This document shows, piece by piece, positions 19,528-28,841 of a stretch of DNA of 64,000 bases; the stretch's first letter is position 1; every line of letters starts with the position of its first letter. The stretch is from Asticcacaulis sp. (lineage in GTDB: Bacteria > Pseudomonadota > Alphaproteobacteria > Caulobacterales > Caulobacteraceae). The DNA is taken from positions 124,001 through 188,000 of the forward strand of contig JANQAC010000001.1 of the NCBI GenBank assembly GCA_024707255.1. Direction: 5' to 3'. The translations under genes and the position numbers were made by a program. The notes beneath the pieces are model-generated. The model saw nothing but the letters and a program-made list of their open reading frames with translations, made no database searches and was not told the origin of the DNA.

Positions 19528-20991
19528 ATGAGACTTAATAATATGACACATAACACGCCCTCCGCCCAAATGCCGCGCCGCCGCCTTTTTGTCGCGGCCC
19601 TTCTGGCCGCTACGACCTTAAGCGCCTGCACCACGATTCCGCAAAGCGCGCCATTCGCATCAGAGCCCAGTCAGGCCAAGAAGGTCAACCCCATCAATAC
19701 GATAAGCGAACAGATGTGGTGGAAGGACCTCGGCGACCCGCAATTACAGCGCCTGATGACCCAGGCCCTCAACAATTCGCCTTCGCTCGCCATGGCCGAG
19801 GCGCGCCTCAACCAGGCTCAAGCCGCCGTTTCGCAGTACCGCGCCGCGAATCGCCCCCAGGTCGGTCTCGATGCCACGGCTTATGAGGGCAAGCAGAGCT
19901 ATAACTACCTCTTCCCCAAGGAAGCCGTGCCGGAAGGCTATAAGGATTATGGCCAGACGACCCTGAGCTTTAACTGGGAACTCGATTTCTGGGGTAAAAA
20001 CCGCGCCGCCATCGCCGCCGCCAGTTCTAACGAACAAGCCGCGGCCGCAGATGCGGCGCAGGCCCGGCTGGTGCTTTCGACCGCCATCGCCACGGCCTAT
20101 ATCGATCTCGACCGCCTCTACCAGGAACGCGACCTGGCCGAGCGCGCCGTCGGCATCCGTTCGGACAGCGCCAAACTGGTGCAGGACAAGCTCAATAATG
20201 GCGTCAGCAATAAGGCGCAGGATGCCCAGGCGCAGGCGGGCGTCTTCGCCGCCCGCGCCGACCTGGCCGCGCTCGATGAACAGATCGAACTCAACAAGCA
20301 CCTGATCGCCATGCTGACCGGCGCGGCCCCGGATTTTGCCAATACGCTGGAGCGCCCGGCCCTGGCGCTGGACACTAAGGCTATGGGCAACGTGCCCGCC
20401 CAGGTCAATCTCGACCTGATCGGCCGCCGCCCGGATATCATCGCCGCCCGCTGGCGCGCCGAAGCCGCTTCGGCCCATATCAAACAGGCCCACGCAGCCT
20501 TCTATCCCAATATCAATATCGCGGCCTTCGCCGGCTTCCAGTCACTGGGGCTCGATAAGCTGTTCTCGTCCGGCTCCGATATCGGCCAGGTCGGGCCGGC
20601 GCTCAGCCTTCCGCTGTTTGATGGCGGCGCGCTGAAGGCCAATCTCAAATCGGCCGAAAGCGAACACGCCCTGGCTATCGCGGCCTATAATCAGGACGTG
20701 CTCGAAGCCATGCAGCAGGTCGCCGACACGCTTTCCAGCCAGAAGGCGCTGCAAGGCCGGCTCGACAATTCCGAACAGGCACTGACGGCTTATGAAGAGG
20801 CATACCGCCTCAGCAAACTGCGTTATGATGGCGGCCTGTCCGATTACACCTCCCTGCTGGTGGCCGAGCAAAGCCTGATCAGCCAGCGCCGTACAGTGGC
20901 CGACCTCAGGAGCCGCGCCATGACCCTCGATATCGCCCTGATCAAGTCGCTGGGCGGCACCTATGCCTCCCAGAATATTGCCCAAAATTAA
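19528..20991 (+). CDS. NodT-family outer-membrane efflux lipoprotein
   Basis: About 487 residues with a lipoprotein signal whose lipobox is LSAC (Cys 34 from the chosen start MRLNNMTHNT). Two OEP repeats follow: WWKDLGDPQLQRLMTQALNN, QVNLDLIGRRPDIIAARWRAEAASA (a NodT/OprM hallmark) and LPLFDGGALKANL. It would form the trimeric outer-membrane channel of the tripartite pump with the EmrA/EmrB-like proteins downstream. The next ATG (19543) is also possible. First gene of the TetR-controlled operon. Confidence 0.92.
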   Translation: MRLNNMTHNTPSAQMPRRRLFVAALLAATTLSACTTIPQSAPFASEPSQAKKVNPINTISEQMWWKDLGDPQLQRLMTQALNNSPSLAMAEARLNQAQAAVSQYRAANRPQVGLDATAYEGKQSYNYLFPKEAVPEGYKDYGQTTLSFNWELDFWGKNRAAIAAASSNEQAAAADAAQARLVLSTAIATAYIDLDRLYQERDLAERAVGIRSDSAKLVQDKLNNGVSNKAQDAQAQAGVFAARADLAALDEQIELNKHLIAMLTGAAPDFANTLERPALALDTKAMGNVPAQVNLDLIGRRPDIIAARWRAEAASAHIKQAHAAFYPNINIAAFAGFQSLGLDKLFSSGSDIGQVGPALSLPLFDGGALKANLKSAESEHALAIAAYNQDVLEAMQQVADTLSSQKALQGRLDNSEQALTAYEEAYRLSKLRYDGGLSDYTSLLVAEQSLISQRRTVADLRSRAMTLDIALIKSLGGTYASQNIAQN

Positions 20992-21014
20992 GCTCTTAAC
21001 ACAGAGATCCGCAC

Positions 21015-22168
21015 ATGCCCGATACTGCACAAACGGCTGATAAAATTCAGTCCGCGCCCGTCGCCCCCTCGCAAGCCGCCAGCAATGCCAAACGTAAGCG
21101 CCTGCTCACCTATCTCGGCATTGCCGTCGCTGTCGGCGCCGTCGCCTACGGCGCCTACTATGGCCTCGTCGCCTCACATTATGTCTCGACCGACAATGCC
21201 TATGTCGGCACCGATACGGCCCAGGTCAACGCGCTGGTCGCCGGTCCGGTAGCCAGCATCGCCGTTTCCGAAACCCAGATGGTAAAAGCCGGCGATGTCT
21301 TGTTGACCATCGATGACTCCGACGCGAAAATCGCCGTTGCTCAGGCCCAGGCGGCACTGGCCCAGGCCCAACGCCACGTTCAGGGCTATTATGCCAGTGA
21401 TGAGGCCCTGGCCGGCCAGTTGGGCGCCCGCCAGGCCGATGTCGCCAGTGCCGATGCCCAGATCGCCGCCGCCCAGGCCAATCTCAGCAACGCCAAGACC
21501 GAACTGACCCGCCGGCAGAATCTGGCACAGTCGGGCGCGGTATCGCAGGAAGAACTGACCACGGCGCAGAACGCCTTCACCCAGGCCAGGCCGCGCTCAA
21601 CGCCGCCCAGGCGGCACGCGCTCAGGCCCTGGCCGGCGTTAAGGCCGCCGGCGGCCAGCGCGCCACCAATGCCGCCCAGTTCGCCGGCGTCGATGCCGAG
21701 CAAAACCCGGAAGTGCTGGCGGCGCAGGCCGGGCTTGACGCCGCCAACCTGGCGCTGGAGCGCACCATTGTCCGCGCCCCCACAGACGGCATCGTCTCCA
21801 AAAAGGCCGTTCAGGTCGGCCAGCAGGTCGCCGTTGGCACCCCGCTGATGACCGTGGTGCCGATCGCCCGCGCCTATGTCGACGCCAATTTCAAGGAAGG
21901 TCAGTTGCGCAAGGTTATTCCTGGCCAGGCAGTGGAATTGCACTCCGACCTCTACGGCAAGGGCGTGGTTTTCCACGGCACCGTCCGTGGCATTTCCGGC
22001 GGCACCGGCTCGGCCTTCTCGCTGATCCCAGCGCAGAACGCTTCCGGCAACTGGATCAAGGTGGTCCAGCGCCTGCCCGTCCGCATCGATCTCGATCCGA
22101 AGGAACTAAACGCGCACCCCTTGCGCGTCGGGCTTTCGATGAGTGCGAAAATCGATACCAAGAATTAA
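21015..22168 (+). CDS. EmrA-like membrane fusion protein (HlyD family), one-base frameshift
   Basis: Two frames together give ~384 residues. The first has one N-terminal membrane span (LLTYLGIAVAVGAVAYGAYY), the EmrA signature VSTDNAYVGTDTAQV, a lipoyl-like hairpin and a coiled coil. The second has LALERTIVRAPTDGIVSKKAVQVGQQV and VDANFKEGQLRKV. The frame breaks near 21587, where one missing C (gccaggcc for gcccaggcc) would restore TQAQAALNAAQAAR. It should bridge the EmrB-like permease and the NodT-like channel in the periplasm. Confidence 0.88.
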
Positions 22169-22189
22169 AGAAAGATACCCCACCACCGC

Positions 22190-22330
22190 ATCTAGCGCTT
22201 CGCGCGTCGTGCGGTCCCCCTCCCCGACAAGTCGGGGAGGTATAAGAATTTGCCTCCTTTTATACCTCCCCAGTTTACTGGGGAGGGGAACCATGAGCGA
22301 AGCGAATGGTGGTGGGGCTTCTTACTTTTG
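22190..22330. repeat. Dispersed palindromic intergenic repeat, copy 2
   Basis: The emrA-emrB gap contains nested inverted repeats: outer ccccaccacc / ggtggtgggg, and inner cctccccgacaagtcggggagg and cctccccagtttactggggagg hairpins. It shares the CCTCCCC/GGGGAGG theme and outer CCACC arms with 4015-4157 and 28741-28825. Confidence 0.7.
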
Positions 22331-22354
22331 CCATTAAAACGAACCGAGACATCC

Positions 22355-23908
22355 ATGTCCACTGCTTCACCCGCCGCCGCCCCTGCCCCCATGACGGGCG
22401 GTCTGCTGGCCCTGACTGCCATCGCCCTGGCGCTCGGCACCTTCATGCAGGTGCTGGATTCGACCATCGCCAACGTCTCGATCCCGACCATCGCCGGCGA
22501 TCTCGGCGTCTCGACTTCGCAGGGCACCTGGGTCATCACCTCCTTCGCCGTGGCCAACGGCATTTCCGTCCCCCTCACCGGCTGGCTGATGGGGCGCTAC
22601 GGCGTGGTCAAGACCTTTACATCTGCCGTTGTCCTCTTCACCATCGCCTCCTTCCTGTGCGGCGTGGCCTGGGACATCAACTCGCTGATCTTCTTCCGCA
22701 TCCTGCAGGGCGCGGTTTCCGGCCCGATGATCCCCGGCTCCCAAGCCCTGCTGATGATGATCTTCCCGCCCAACAAGCGCGGCACGGCCCTGGCCATCTG
22801 GTCGATGACCACCCTGGTGGCCCCGATCTGCGGTCCGATCTTCGGCGGCTGGATATCCGACAACATGACCTGGCCGTGGATCTTCTTCATTAATGTGCCG
22901 GTCGGCGCCTTCTGTGCCTTTTTCTGCTGGCGCGGCATGTCCGACCGCGAAACCCCGACCTTCCAGCGGCCGATCGACCGCACGGGCTTTGCCCTGCTGG
23001 TCGTCTGGGTCGGCGCGCTACAGGTCATGCTCGACACCGGCAAGGAAGCCGACTGGTTCAATTCGCCCGCCATTGTCGTCGAAACCATCATCGCCATCAT
23101 CGGCTTCATCGCCTGGGTGATCTGGGAACTGAACGACAAGAATCCGATGGTTGATCTGTCCTTCTTCAAGACGCGCAACTTCGCCTTCGGCACCCTCATC
23201 CTGTGCATCGCCTATGCCATCTTCTTCGGCGCCAACCTGCTGATGCCTTTGTGGCTGCAAACCAACATGGGCTATATCGCCACCTGGGCCGGTCTCGCCG
23301 CCGCGCCCTCCGGCGCCGTGGCCGTGATCATGACGCCGTTTGCCGCCCGCCTGCTTAACAAGTATGACGCGCGTATACTTGGCTCGGTGTCCCTGCTGCT
23401 GTTCGCCCTGTCCTTCTACATGCGGTCGCTTTTCACCACCGACGCCAGCTTCTTTGTGCTGACCCTGCCCATGCTGGTGATGGGGGCGGCGATGAGCATG
23501 TTCTTCATCTCGTTCATCAGTATCGGGCTGAATGGCATCCCGCACCAGCGCGTGCCAGCGGCTTCGGGCCTCAGCAACTTCGCGCGGATCATTGCCGGCT
23601 CCTTCGCCGCTTCACTGGTCACCACCCTGTGGGAACGCAGCGAAACCCAGCATCAGACCCGCCTGGCCGAGGTGATGGGCATGACCGATCCGGCCTTCCA
23701 GAACGCCCTGCATCAGGCGCAGGATTTCGGCCTGACAGCGGGCCAGAGCCTCGGCGCAATCGTGCGGCAGGTCTCCAGCCAGGCCTTTCTGCTGGCCACG
23801 GTCGACCTGTTCCGCATTTCGTCGATCATCATCCTGCTGCTGGTGCCCGCCGTCTGGCTGTGCCGCAAGACCCTAGTCCAGGGCCCCGTCACCCACGCGG
23901 CAGATTAA
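22355..23908 (+). CDS. EmrB/QacA (DHA2) family multidrug MFS transporter
   Basis: A 517-residue permease with about 14 membrane spans. The motifs TFMQVLDSTIANVSIPTIAG and WVITSFAVANGISVPLTGWL (DHA2 motif D1/C region) are diagnostic of EmrB. The start MSTASPAAAP is preferred; the longer open frame to 22250 runs through the repeat. It uses the proton gradient to push drugs through the EmrA/NodT conduit. Last gene of the operon. Confidence 0.93.
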   Translation: MSTASPAAAPAPMTGGLLALTAIALALGTFMQVLDSTIANVSIPTIAGDLGVSTSQGTWVITSFAVANGISVPLTGWLMGRYGVVKTFTSAVVLFTIASFLCGVAWDINSLIFFRILQGAVSGPMIPGSQALLMMIFPPNKRGTALAIWSMTTLVAPICGPIFGGWISDNMTWPWIFFINVPVGAFCAFFCWRGMSDRETPTFQRPIDRTGFALLVVWVGALQVMLDTGKEADWFNSPAIVVETIIAIIGFIAWVIWELNDKNPMVDLSFFKTRNFAFGTLILCIAYAIFFGANLLMPLWLQTNMGYIATWAGLAAAPSGAVAVIMTPFAARLLNKYDARILGSVSLLLFALSFYMRSLFTTDASFFVLTLPMLVMGAAMSMFFISFISIGLNGIPHQRVPAASGLSNFARIIAGSFAASLVTTLWERSETQHQTRLAEVMGMTDPAFQNALHQAQDFGLTAGQSLGAIVRQVSSQAFLLATVDLFRISSIIILLLVPAVWLCRKTLVQGPVTHAAD

Positions 23909-23917
23909 GAATGGTTT

Positions 23918-23997
23918 GAGCCACAGATGTCACAGATGGGCACAGATATTTTTACGCGCTGAAAACTATCTGTGCCCATCTGTGACATCTGTGGCTC
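23918..23997. repeat. Long perfect inverted repeat of the CACAGATG type, copy 1
   Basis: Two 31-bp arms (23918-23948 and 23967-23997) are exact reverse complements around an 18-nt loop. Each arm contains the direct subrepeat cacagatg. A related copy is at 30113-30220. It follows emrB and could act as a transcript end or a mobile RNA-structure element. Confidence 0.8.
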
Positions 23998-24063
23998 CCT
24001 TTCTTACTTGCATCCCTCAGCGCATGGCGTCATAGCCGGTTACAAACGTAACGGAGTCTGAAG

Positions 24064-24927
24064 ATGATCGCTTTTGCCTTGCACGGCGGCGCCGGCGCCA
24101 AAAAGGGCCGCGACTATTCCGCCGAGATCGCCAATATGCGCGAGATCACCGAAGCCGCCCGCATCTCCCTGAAAACCGGGACAACCGCGTTGGATGTCGT
24201 CACCGAAGTGGTGCGTAAGCTTGAAGACTCCGGGCTTTATGTCGCCGGCCGAGGCGCTTCGCCCAACCAGGCCGGCCATTACGAACTCGACGCCAGCCTG
24301 ATGAATGGCGCCGACCAGACCTGTGGTTCGGTCACCGCCCTGCAAGGCTTTGCCAATCCAGTCCTCGTCGCCCGCGCCGTCATGGAAAAGACGCCCCACG
24401 TCATGCTGGCCGGTGATGGCGCCGCGCTCTTCGCTCACGAGCAAGGCTTTGCGCCGATCGCCGACGAGGCGGAATATTTCACCCGCGCCGGACGTTTTGA
24501 GTCCAACCATCCGCCCGGCACATTGGCGCACGGCACGGTCGGCTGTGTCTGCCTTGACTCAAACGGCAACCTCGCTTCAGCCACCTCGACCGCCGGTGTC
24601 TTCGGCAAGATGGCCGGACGCGTTGGCGACACGCCGATCATCGGCGCGGGCACCTGGGCCGACCGCCAGACCGCCGTCTCCTGCACCGGCCAGGGTGAAT
24701 ACTTCATTCGCGTCAATGCCTCGGCGCAACTGGCCTTCCGCCATGCCGGCGGGCAGAAGCTCAGCGAAGCCGGCGATACGGCCCTGCAACAGATTGTCGA
24801 TATGGGCGGCGAAGGCGGCCTGATCGCGCTGAACCGCAACGGCGAGGTGATCGCGCCCTTCCGCTCGCAGGGCATGAAACGCGCCTGGTTCTCAGGCGAC
24901 AGCGAGATTATCTCGGAAGTGTTTTAG
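24064..24927 (+). CDS. Isoaspartyl peptidase/L-asparaginase (Ntn hydrolase, type III)
   Basis: A 287-residue plant-type asparaginase precursor. It starts MIAFALHGGAGAKKG and carries the autocleavage motif HGTVGCV, with the nucleophile Thr at residue 158. After processing, alpha and beta subunits hydrolyse isoaspartyl dipeptides and asparagine. There is no signal peptide, so it is cytosolic. The linker before the nucleophile is short. It is convergent with, and overlaps by 4 bp, the polysaccharide deacetylase gene. Confidence 0.92.
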   Translation: MIAFALHGGAGAKKGRDYSAEIANMREITEAARISLKTGTTALDVVTEVVRKLEDSGLYVAGRGASPNQAGHYELDASLMNGADQTCGSVTALQGFANPVLVARAVMEKTPHVMLAGDGAALFAHEQGFAPIADEAEYFTRAGRFESNHPPGTLAHGTVGCVCLDSNGNLASATSTAGVFGKMAGRVGDTPIIGAGTWADRQTAVSCTGQGEYFIRVNASAQLAFRHAGGQKLSEAGDTALQQIVDMGGEGGLIALNRNGEVIAPFRSQGMKRAWFSGDSEIISEVF

Positions 24928-25847
24928 CGGCACATCCCGTCCAGATTGCTGATATCGACATCGGGCGGCGCGTCGCTTCCCAGGTCGATGCCCTTTTCCT
25001 TCGCCGTGCGCTCGATCAGCAGCCCCTCGCCCTGGTACGCACTCGGCGCGCTGTAGGCCGGATCGCTCTGTGCCTGGTCGAGCGTCACGAAATGCGCGCC
25101 CTCTTCCTCGAAGGCGGTCAGCACCTCCGGCAGCATCAGGGCGGTAAAGGCGCCTTCATGGATCAGCAGGACGTGTGAAATCTGGCGGCCATACACCTTC
25201 TGTGATGCCATCAGAGAGCGCGCGATCGACGCCTTCACCCCCTGCATGTATTGAATCTTCATGCTCTCGATGGTGTCCTGGTCGCCCTTTGCCATGCAGC
25301 GCGCATAGGTCTCGGTATAGGCCCAGTCATTGAAACTGATCGAAACATCGGCGATCCGGTATTTATGCACCTTCAGATAGGCGATAATCCCGGCATGATG
25401 GGCCTCGTCGCCGGCACTCAGATAGGGAAAGCGCAGCACGCGCCAATCCTGGCCGGCCATGCGGTCGCGGATGGCCGGCTCGCCCTTTTCCAGATCGGCC
25501 TCGAAGGCCTCCAGCGTGCCGGCATTGATATTCATGTGGCTGTAGGTGTGGTTGCCCAGCGGATAACCGGCCGCCCGCCACATATCGAGCGCCGCCCCGC
25601 TGCCCGGTTCGCGCTCCAGCGCCACGGCATTGACGAAGCCGTAAACACCGGGAACATTGTGCGCCTTCAATGCTGCCAGATAATCGCGCGCTACATCGAT
25701 ACGGCTGACGCCAGGCGGCACACTGCCATGCGCCGGCAGGTCATCCACGGTAATGGCGACATCGAAACCGGTCTGGGCCTGTGCCGAAAAAGCAGCAAGG
25801 GTCAGTATGGCGGAACACAGGACAGCAACAGGCTTCATGGGGCTCAT
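24924..25847 (-). CDS. Secreted polysaccharide deacetylase family protein
   Basis: A 307-residue protein with a signal peptide (MSPMKPVAVLCSAILTLAAFSAQAQ) and a NodB-like domain: TVDDLP with the Asp pair at 35-36, NHTYSHMN with metal-ligand His 100 and 104, and RFPYL. These are the metal-binding and catalytic blocks of CE4 enzymes. The substrate is unknown; peptidoglycan or a capsule-type glycan are candidates. A tagcgcta palindrome lies just upstream (about 25874-25881). Confidence 0.85.
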   Translation of the reverse strand: MSPMKPVAVLCSAILTLAAFSAQAQTGFDVAITVDDLPAHGSVPPGVSRIDVARDYLAALKAHNVPGVYGFVNAVALEREPGSGAALDMWRAAGYPLGNHTYSHMNINAGTLEAFEADLEKGEPAIRDRMAGQDWRVLRFPYLSAGDEAHHAGIIAYLKVHKYRIADVSISFNDWAYTETYARCMAKGDQDTIESMKIQYMQGVKASIARSLMASQKVYGRQISHVLLIHEGAFTALMLPEVLTAFEEEGAHFVTLDQAQSDPAYSAPSAYQGEGLLIERTAKEKGIDLGSDAPPDVDISNLDGMCR

Positions 25848-26000
25848 CTCCTTATCCGCCTCTGATGGGCGTTAGCGCTACCCTGCGCCGGAACATGGCG
25901 TCTGACAATCACCCCGAACACACAACTTGCAGAAATATCAGCGTTACGTTAACTATGCGCATCCAAAAACGGGGCCACGGGGCCCCATAAGGGGGATGTC

Positions 26001-26387
26001 ATGAACGGTAACATTTTTCTGCGTACCAGCGTTGTTTTCCTCTGCATCGGCATCGGTCTCGGCCTGTATATGGGCGGCACGCACGATTTCACCCAGATGC
26101 CGACCCACGCACACCTGAATCTTGTCGGCGGCGTGCTGATGTTCCTGGCTGGCCTGTTCTATAATACCCACCCCCAGCTATCGCGTAAGGTCACCCTGAT
26201 TCACTACTTTATCGCTGTCATCGGTCTGGTGATCTTCATCCCCGGCATATGGGGCGCGCAGATCCGGGCGGCCTGGGCGGAACCGGTGGTCGGCATCGGC
26301 TCGCTGCTTACCGCCATCCAGATCATTTTCTTTGCGGTCATGGTCTTTTTGGGCACCGGCAAAAAAGCTGCTGTCACGGGCTCGTGA
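26001..26387 (+). CDS. Four-span membrane protein of unknown function
   Basis: A 128-residue protein with four hydrophobic spans, preceded by a good ribosome binding site (aagggggatgtc). Between spans 1 and 2 it carries PTHAHLNLVGGVLMFLAGLFY. This is a His-containing motif seen in small membrane proteins related to heme-copper oxidase or NnrS-like families, so a metal or heme role is possible but unproven. It stands alone. Confidence 0.7.
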   Translation: MNGNIFLRTSVVFLCIGIGLGLYMGGTHDFTQMPTHAHLNLVGGVLMFLAGLFYNTHPQLSRKVTLIHYFIAVIGLVIFIPGIWGAQIRAAWAEPVVGIGSLLTAIQIIFFAVMVFLGTGKKAAVTGS

Positions 26388-26393
26388 CAGCAG
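26361..26393 (-). terminator. Hairpin with minus-strand T-run overlapping the 3' end of the four-span gene
   Basis: An 11-bp stem ctgctgtcacg/cgtgacagcag with a 4-nt loop. On the minus strand it is followed by gc and six T. No minus-strand gene ends here, so it may block antisense transcription or serve as a plus-strand stem without a U-tract. Confidence 0.45.
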
Positions 26394-26476
26394 AGCGGCC
26401 ATAACTTCAAAAAAGGGATTGCCACGGGGCGACAACAGGCATAGTTTCATTAGATACTATATCTGTGAGACCCGCC

Positions 26477-27694
26477 ATGACCGCCGACGCCCTGGCCTGC
26501 CCGACCGAAAGCCGGCTTTTCGACACGCTGGACGACCAGCCGCTCGATGCCATGCTGACTCTATTGCGCCAACTGCGCAGTGATCCGCGCGATGGCAAAA
26601 TCGACCTCGGCATCGGCGTTTATGGCGATGAACAGGGCCGCACGCCGGTCATGCAGGCGGTCCGCCAGGCTGAAGTAATGGTTGCCGAGGCGCAAACCAC
26701 CAAGGCTTATGTGGCGGCCGAGGGCGATGTGCGGTTTGTCTCGCTGCTGGCGCCGATTGTACTGGGTGCCGCCCGCGCCGCCAATGATCGTTATTGCGGA
26801 ATGCAGACGCCCGGCGGCACCGGCGCTTTGCGCCTGGCAGCCGAACTGATCGCCCACGCCAATCCGGATGCCCGTATCTGGGTCGGCACGCCAAGCTGGG
26901 TCAATCACTATGGCCTGATGCGCGCCGCCGGTCTGCAAGTGCTGGAGCATCCGTTCTTCAATCAGGCCACACAGACCGTTCTCTTCGACGAGATGATGAG
27001 CGCACTCGAAGCGGCCCGTGCCGGTGATGTTTTGCTGCTGCACGCCTGCTGCCATAACCCGACCGGTGCCGGTTTTACCGCCAATCAATGGCGCACAATC
27101 GCCGATCTGTGCGCGCGCAAAGGCCTGTTGCCGCTGGTCGATATCGCCTATCAGGGCCTGGGTCACGGCCTGGAAGAGGACGCCGCCGATATGCGCGCCC
27201 TGCTCGACATTGTACCGGAAGCGCTGATTACCGCCTCGTGTTCCAAAAATTTCGGGCTGTACCGCGAACGCCTCGGCGCCCTGTGGATCAAGGGTAGCAA
27301 CGCTCAGGCGGCGCTGCGCGCCCGCGCCACCTGCATGAAGGTCGGCCGCTCCATGTGGTCCATGCCGCCCGATCACGGTGCTTCCGTTGTCCGCACCATT
27401 TTGGAATCGCCTGAACTGACTGCAAGCTGGCAGGCCGAACTCACCATCATGCGCACCCGCCTGAACGCCATGCGCGCCGAACTGGTCCGTGCCGTGCCGC
27501 AACTGGCCTCGGTGGCGCAACAAACCGGCATGTTCGCCCTGCTGCCGCTCAACCGCGAGGCCGTGACCGATCTTCGCGTCAGGCACGGCATCTACATGAT
27601 CGAAAACGGCCGCATGAACATCGCCGGCCTGACCTCTGAAAACCTGCCGCGTTTCGCCGCGGCCTTAGCCCCGTACCTCAGCAAAGGAGAATAA
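26477..27694 (+). CDS. Aromatic amino acid transaminase (class I/II)
   Basis: A 405-residue PLP enzyme of the TyrB/AspC subgroup: GKIDLGIGVYGDEQGRTPVM near the N-terminus, LLHACCHNPTGAGFT, VDIAYQGLGHG, and CSKNFGLYRERLGAL with the PLP-binding Lys. It sits 2 bp upstream of hpd in a run of tyrosine-degradation genes, so it most likely converts tyrosine (and phenylalanine) to 4-hydroxyphenylpyruvate. The start ATG 26477 is preferred to 26465. Confidence 0.9.
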   Translation: MTADALACPTESRLFDTLDDQPLDAMLTLLRQLRSDPRDGKIDLGIGVYGDEQGRTPVMQAVRQAEVMVAEAQTTKAYVAAEGDVRFVSLLAPIVLGAARAANDRYCGMQTPGGTGALRLAAELIAHANPDARIWVGTPSWVNHYGLMRAAGLQVLEHPFFNQATQTVLFDEMMSALEAARAGDVLLLHACCHNPTGAGFTANQWRTIADLCARKGLLPLVDIAYQGLGHGLEEDAADMRALLDIVPEALITASCSKNFGLYRERLGALWIKGSNAQAALRARATCMKVGRSMWSMPPDHGASVVRTILESPELTASWQAELTIMRTRLNAMRAELVRAVPQLASVAQQTGMFALLPLNREAVTDLRVRHGIYMIENGRMNIAGLTSENLPRFAAALAPYLSKGE

Positions 27695-27696
27695 AA

Positions 27697-28740
27697 ATGA
27701 ATGCTAATCCTTTAGGCTTGAACGGTTTCGAGTTTGTTGAGTTCACCGGTCCGGATACCGCCGCCATGGCCGCGCAACTGGAGATGATGGGCTTTGTCGC
27801 CGCGTCGCGCCACAAGACGCGTGATATTGTGCGCTACAAGCAGGGCACGATCAACTTCCTGCTCAATACCGCCGCCAGCCCGCAGGCCATCGATTTCGCC
27901 GGACATCACGGCCCTTCTGCCAATGGCATGGCCTTCCGCGTTTCGGATGCGAAAACGGCCTATGAACTGGCTTTGCAAAATGGCGCTCAGGCGGCCGACG
28001 CGTCTCAGGGCGCGCTGGGCGAAGGCAGTTACGCTTTGAAGGGTATCGGCGGCTCGCTGCTCTATCTCGTCGATCACGATATTTACGCAGACTGGGACGC
28101 CGTGCCCGGCGCGGCGGACGATGAACACCTGAACAGCGTTGGCTTTCAGGTGCTGGACCACCTGACGCACAATGTGGCGCGCGGCCAGATGCGCACCTGG
28201 TCAAGCTTCTATGCCCAGGTTTTCGGCTTCGAGGAGCAGAAATATTTCGACATCAAGGGCCAGGCGACCGGCCTGTTCTCGCAGGCGATGATCGCGCCGG
28301 ATGGCAAGCTGCGCATACCGCTCAATGAGAGCCAGGACGACACGAGCCAGATCGAGGAATTCCTGCGTCAATATAATGGTGAGGGCATCCAGCATATCGC
28401 GCTGACCACCGACAATATTTATGAGACGGTCGAGAAGCTACGCGCTCGTGGCGTGAAATTGCAGGACACGATCGAGACCTATTACGACCTCGTCGATAAG
28501 CGCGTGCCCGGCCATGGCGAAGACCTGTCACGCCTGAAGGCCAACCGCATCCTGATCGATGGTAATGTCGGCGAAGAAGGCATATTGTTGCAGATCTTCA
28601 CCGAGAACACCTTCGGGCCGATCTTCTTCGAGGTCATCCAGCGCAAGGGTAATCAGGGCTTTGGCAACGGCAATTTCCAGGCGCTGTTTGAGTCAATCGA
28701 ACTGGATCAGATCCGGCGCGGCGTGATCAAGGTAGCGTAA
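27697..28740 (+). CDS. hpd: 4-Hydroxyphenylpyruvate dioxygenase
   Basis: A 347-residue VOC-fold dioxygenase. NSVGFQVLDHLTHNV and GEGIQHIALTTDNIYET hold the two iron-binding His, and FFEVIQRKGNQGFGNGNFQALFESIE holds the Glu ligand and the C-terminal gate. It turns 4-hydroxyphenylpyruvate into homogentisate. A ribosome binding site (aggaga) lies inside the end of the transaminase gene. Second step of the pathway laid out between 26477 and 32206. Confidence 0.97.
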   Translation: MNANPLGLNGFEFVEFTGPDTAAMAAQLEMMGFVAASRHKTRDIVRYKQGTINFLLNTAASPQAIDFAGHHGPSANGMAFRVSDAKTAYELALQNGAQAADASQGALGEGSYALKGIGGSLLYLVDHDIYADWDAVPGAADDEHLNSVGFQVLDHLTHNVARGQMRTWSSFYAQVFGFEEQKYFDIKGQATGLFSQAMIAPDGKLRIPLNESQDDTSQIEEFLRQYNGEGIQHIALTTDNIYETVEKLRARGVKLQDTIETYYDLVDKRVPGHGEDLSRLKANRILIDGNVGEEGILLQIFTENTFGPIFFEVIQRKGNQGFGNGNFQALFESIELDQIRRGVIKVA

Positions 28741-28825
28741 CCTCTTGTACCTCCCCATCTATGATGGGGAGCGGGACCGCGCCGCTTCAGCGGCGGGGCG
28801 GTGGGGTTTCTTGCTTTCTATAATA
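28741..28825. repeat. Dispersed palindromic intergenic repeat, copy 3
   Basis: The hpd-hmgA gap contains cctccccatctatgatgggga and ccgcgccgcttcagcggcg hairpins, followed by gcggtgggg. It is a shorter member of the family seen at 4015-4157 and 22190-22330, lying inside an operon. Confidence 0.6.
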
Positions 28826-28841
28826 ACGGGAGGAAGCGCAG

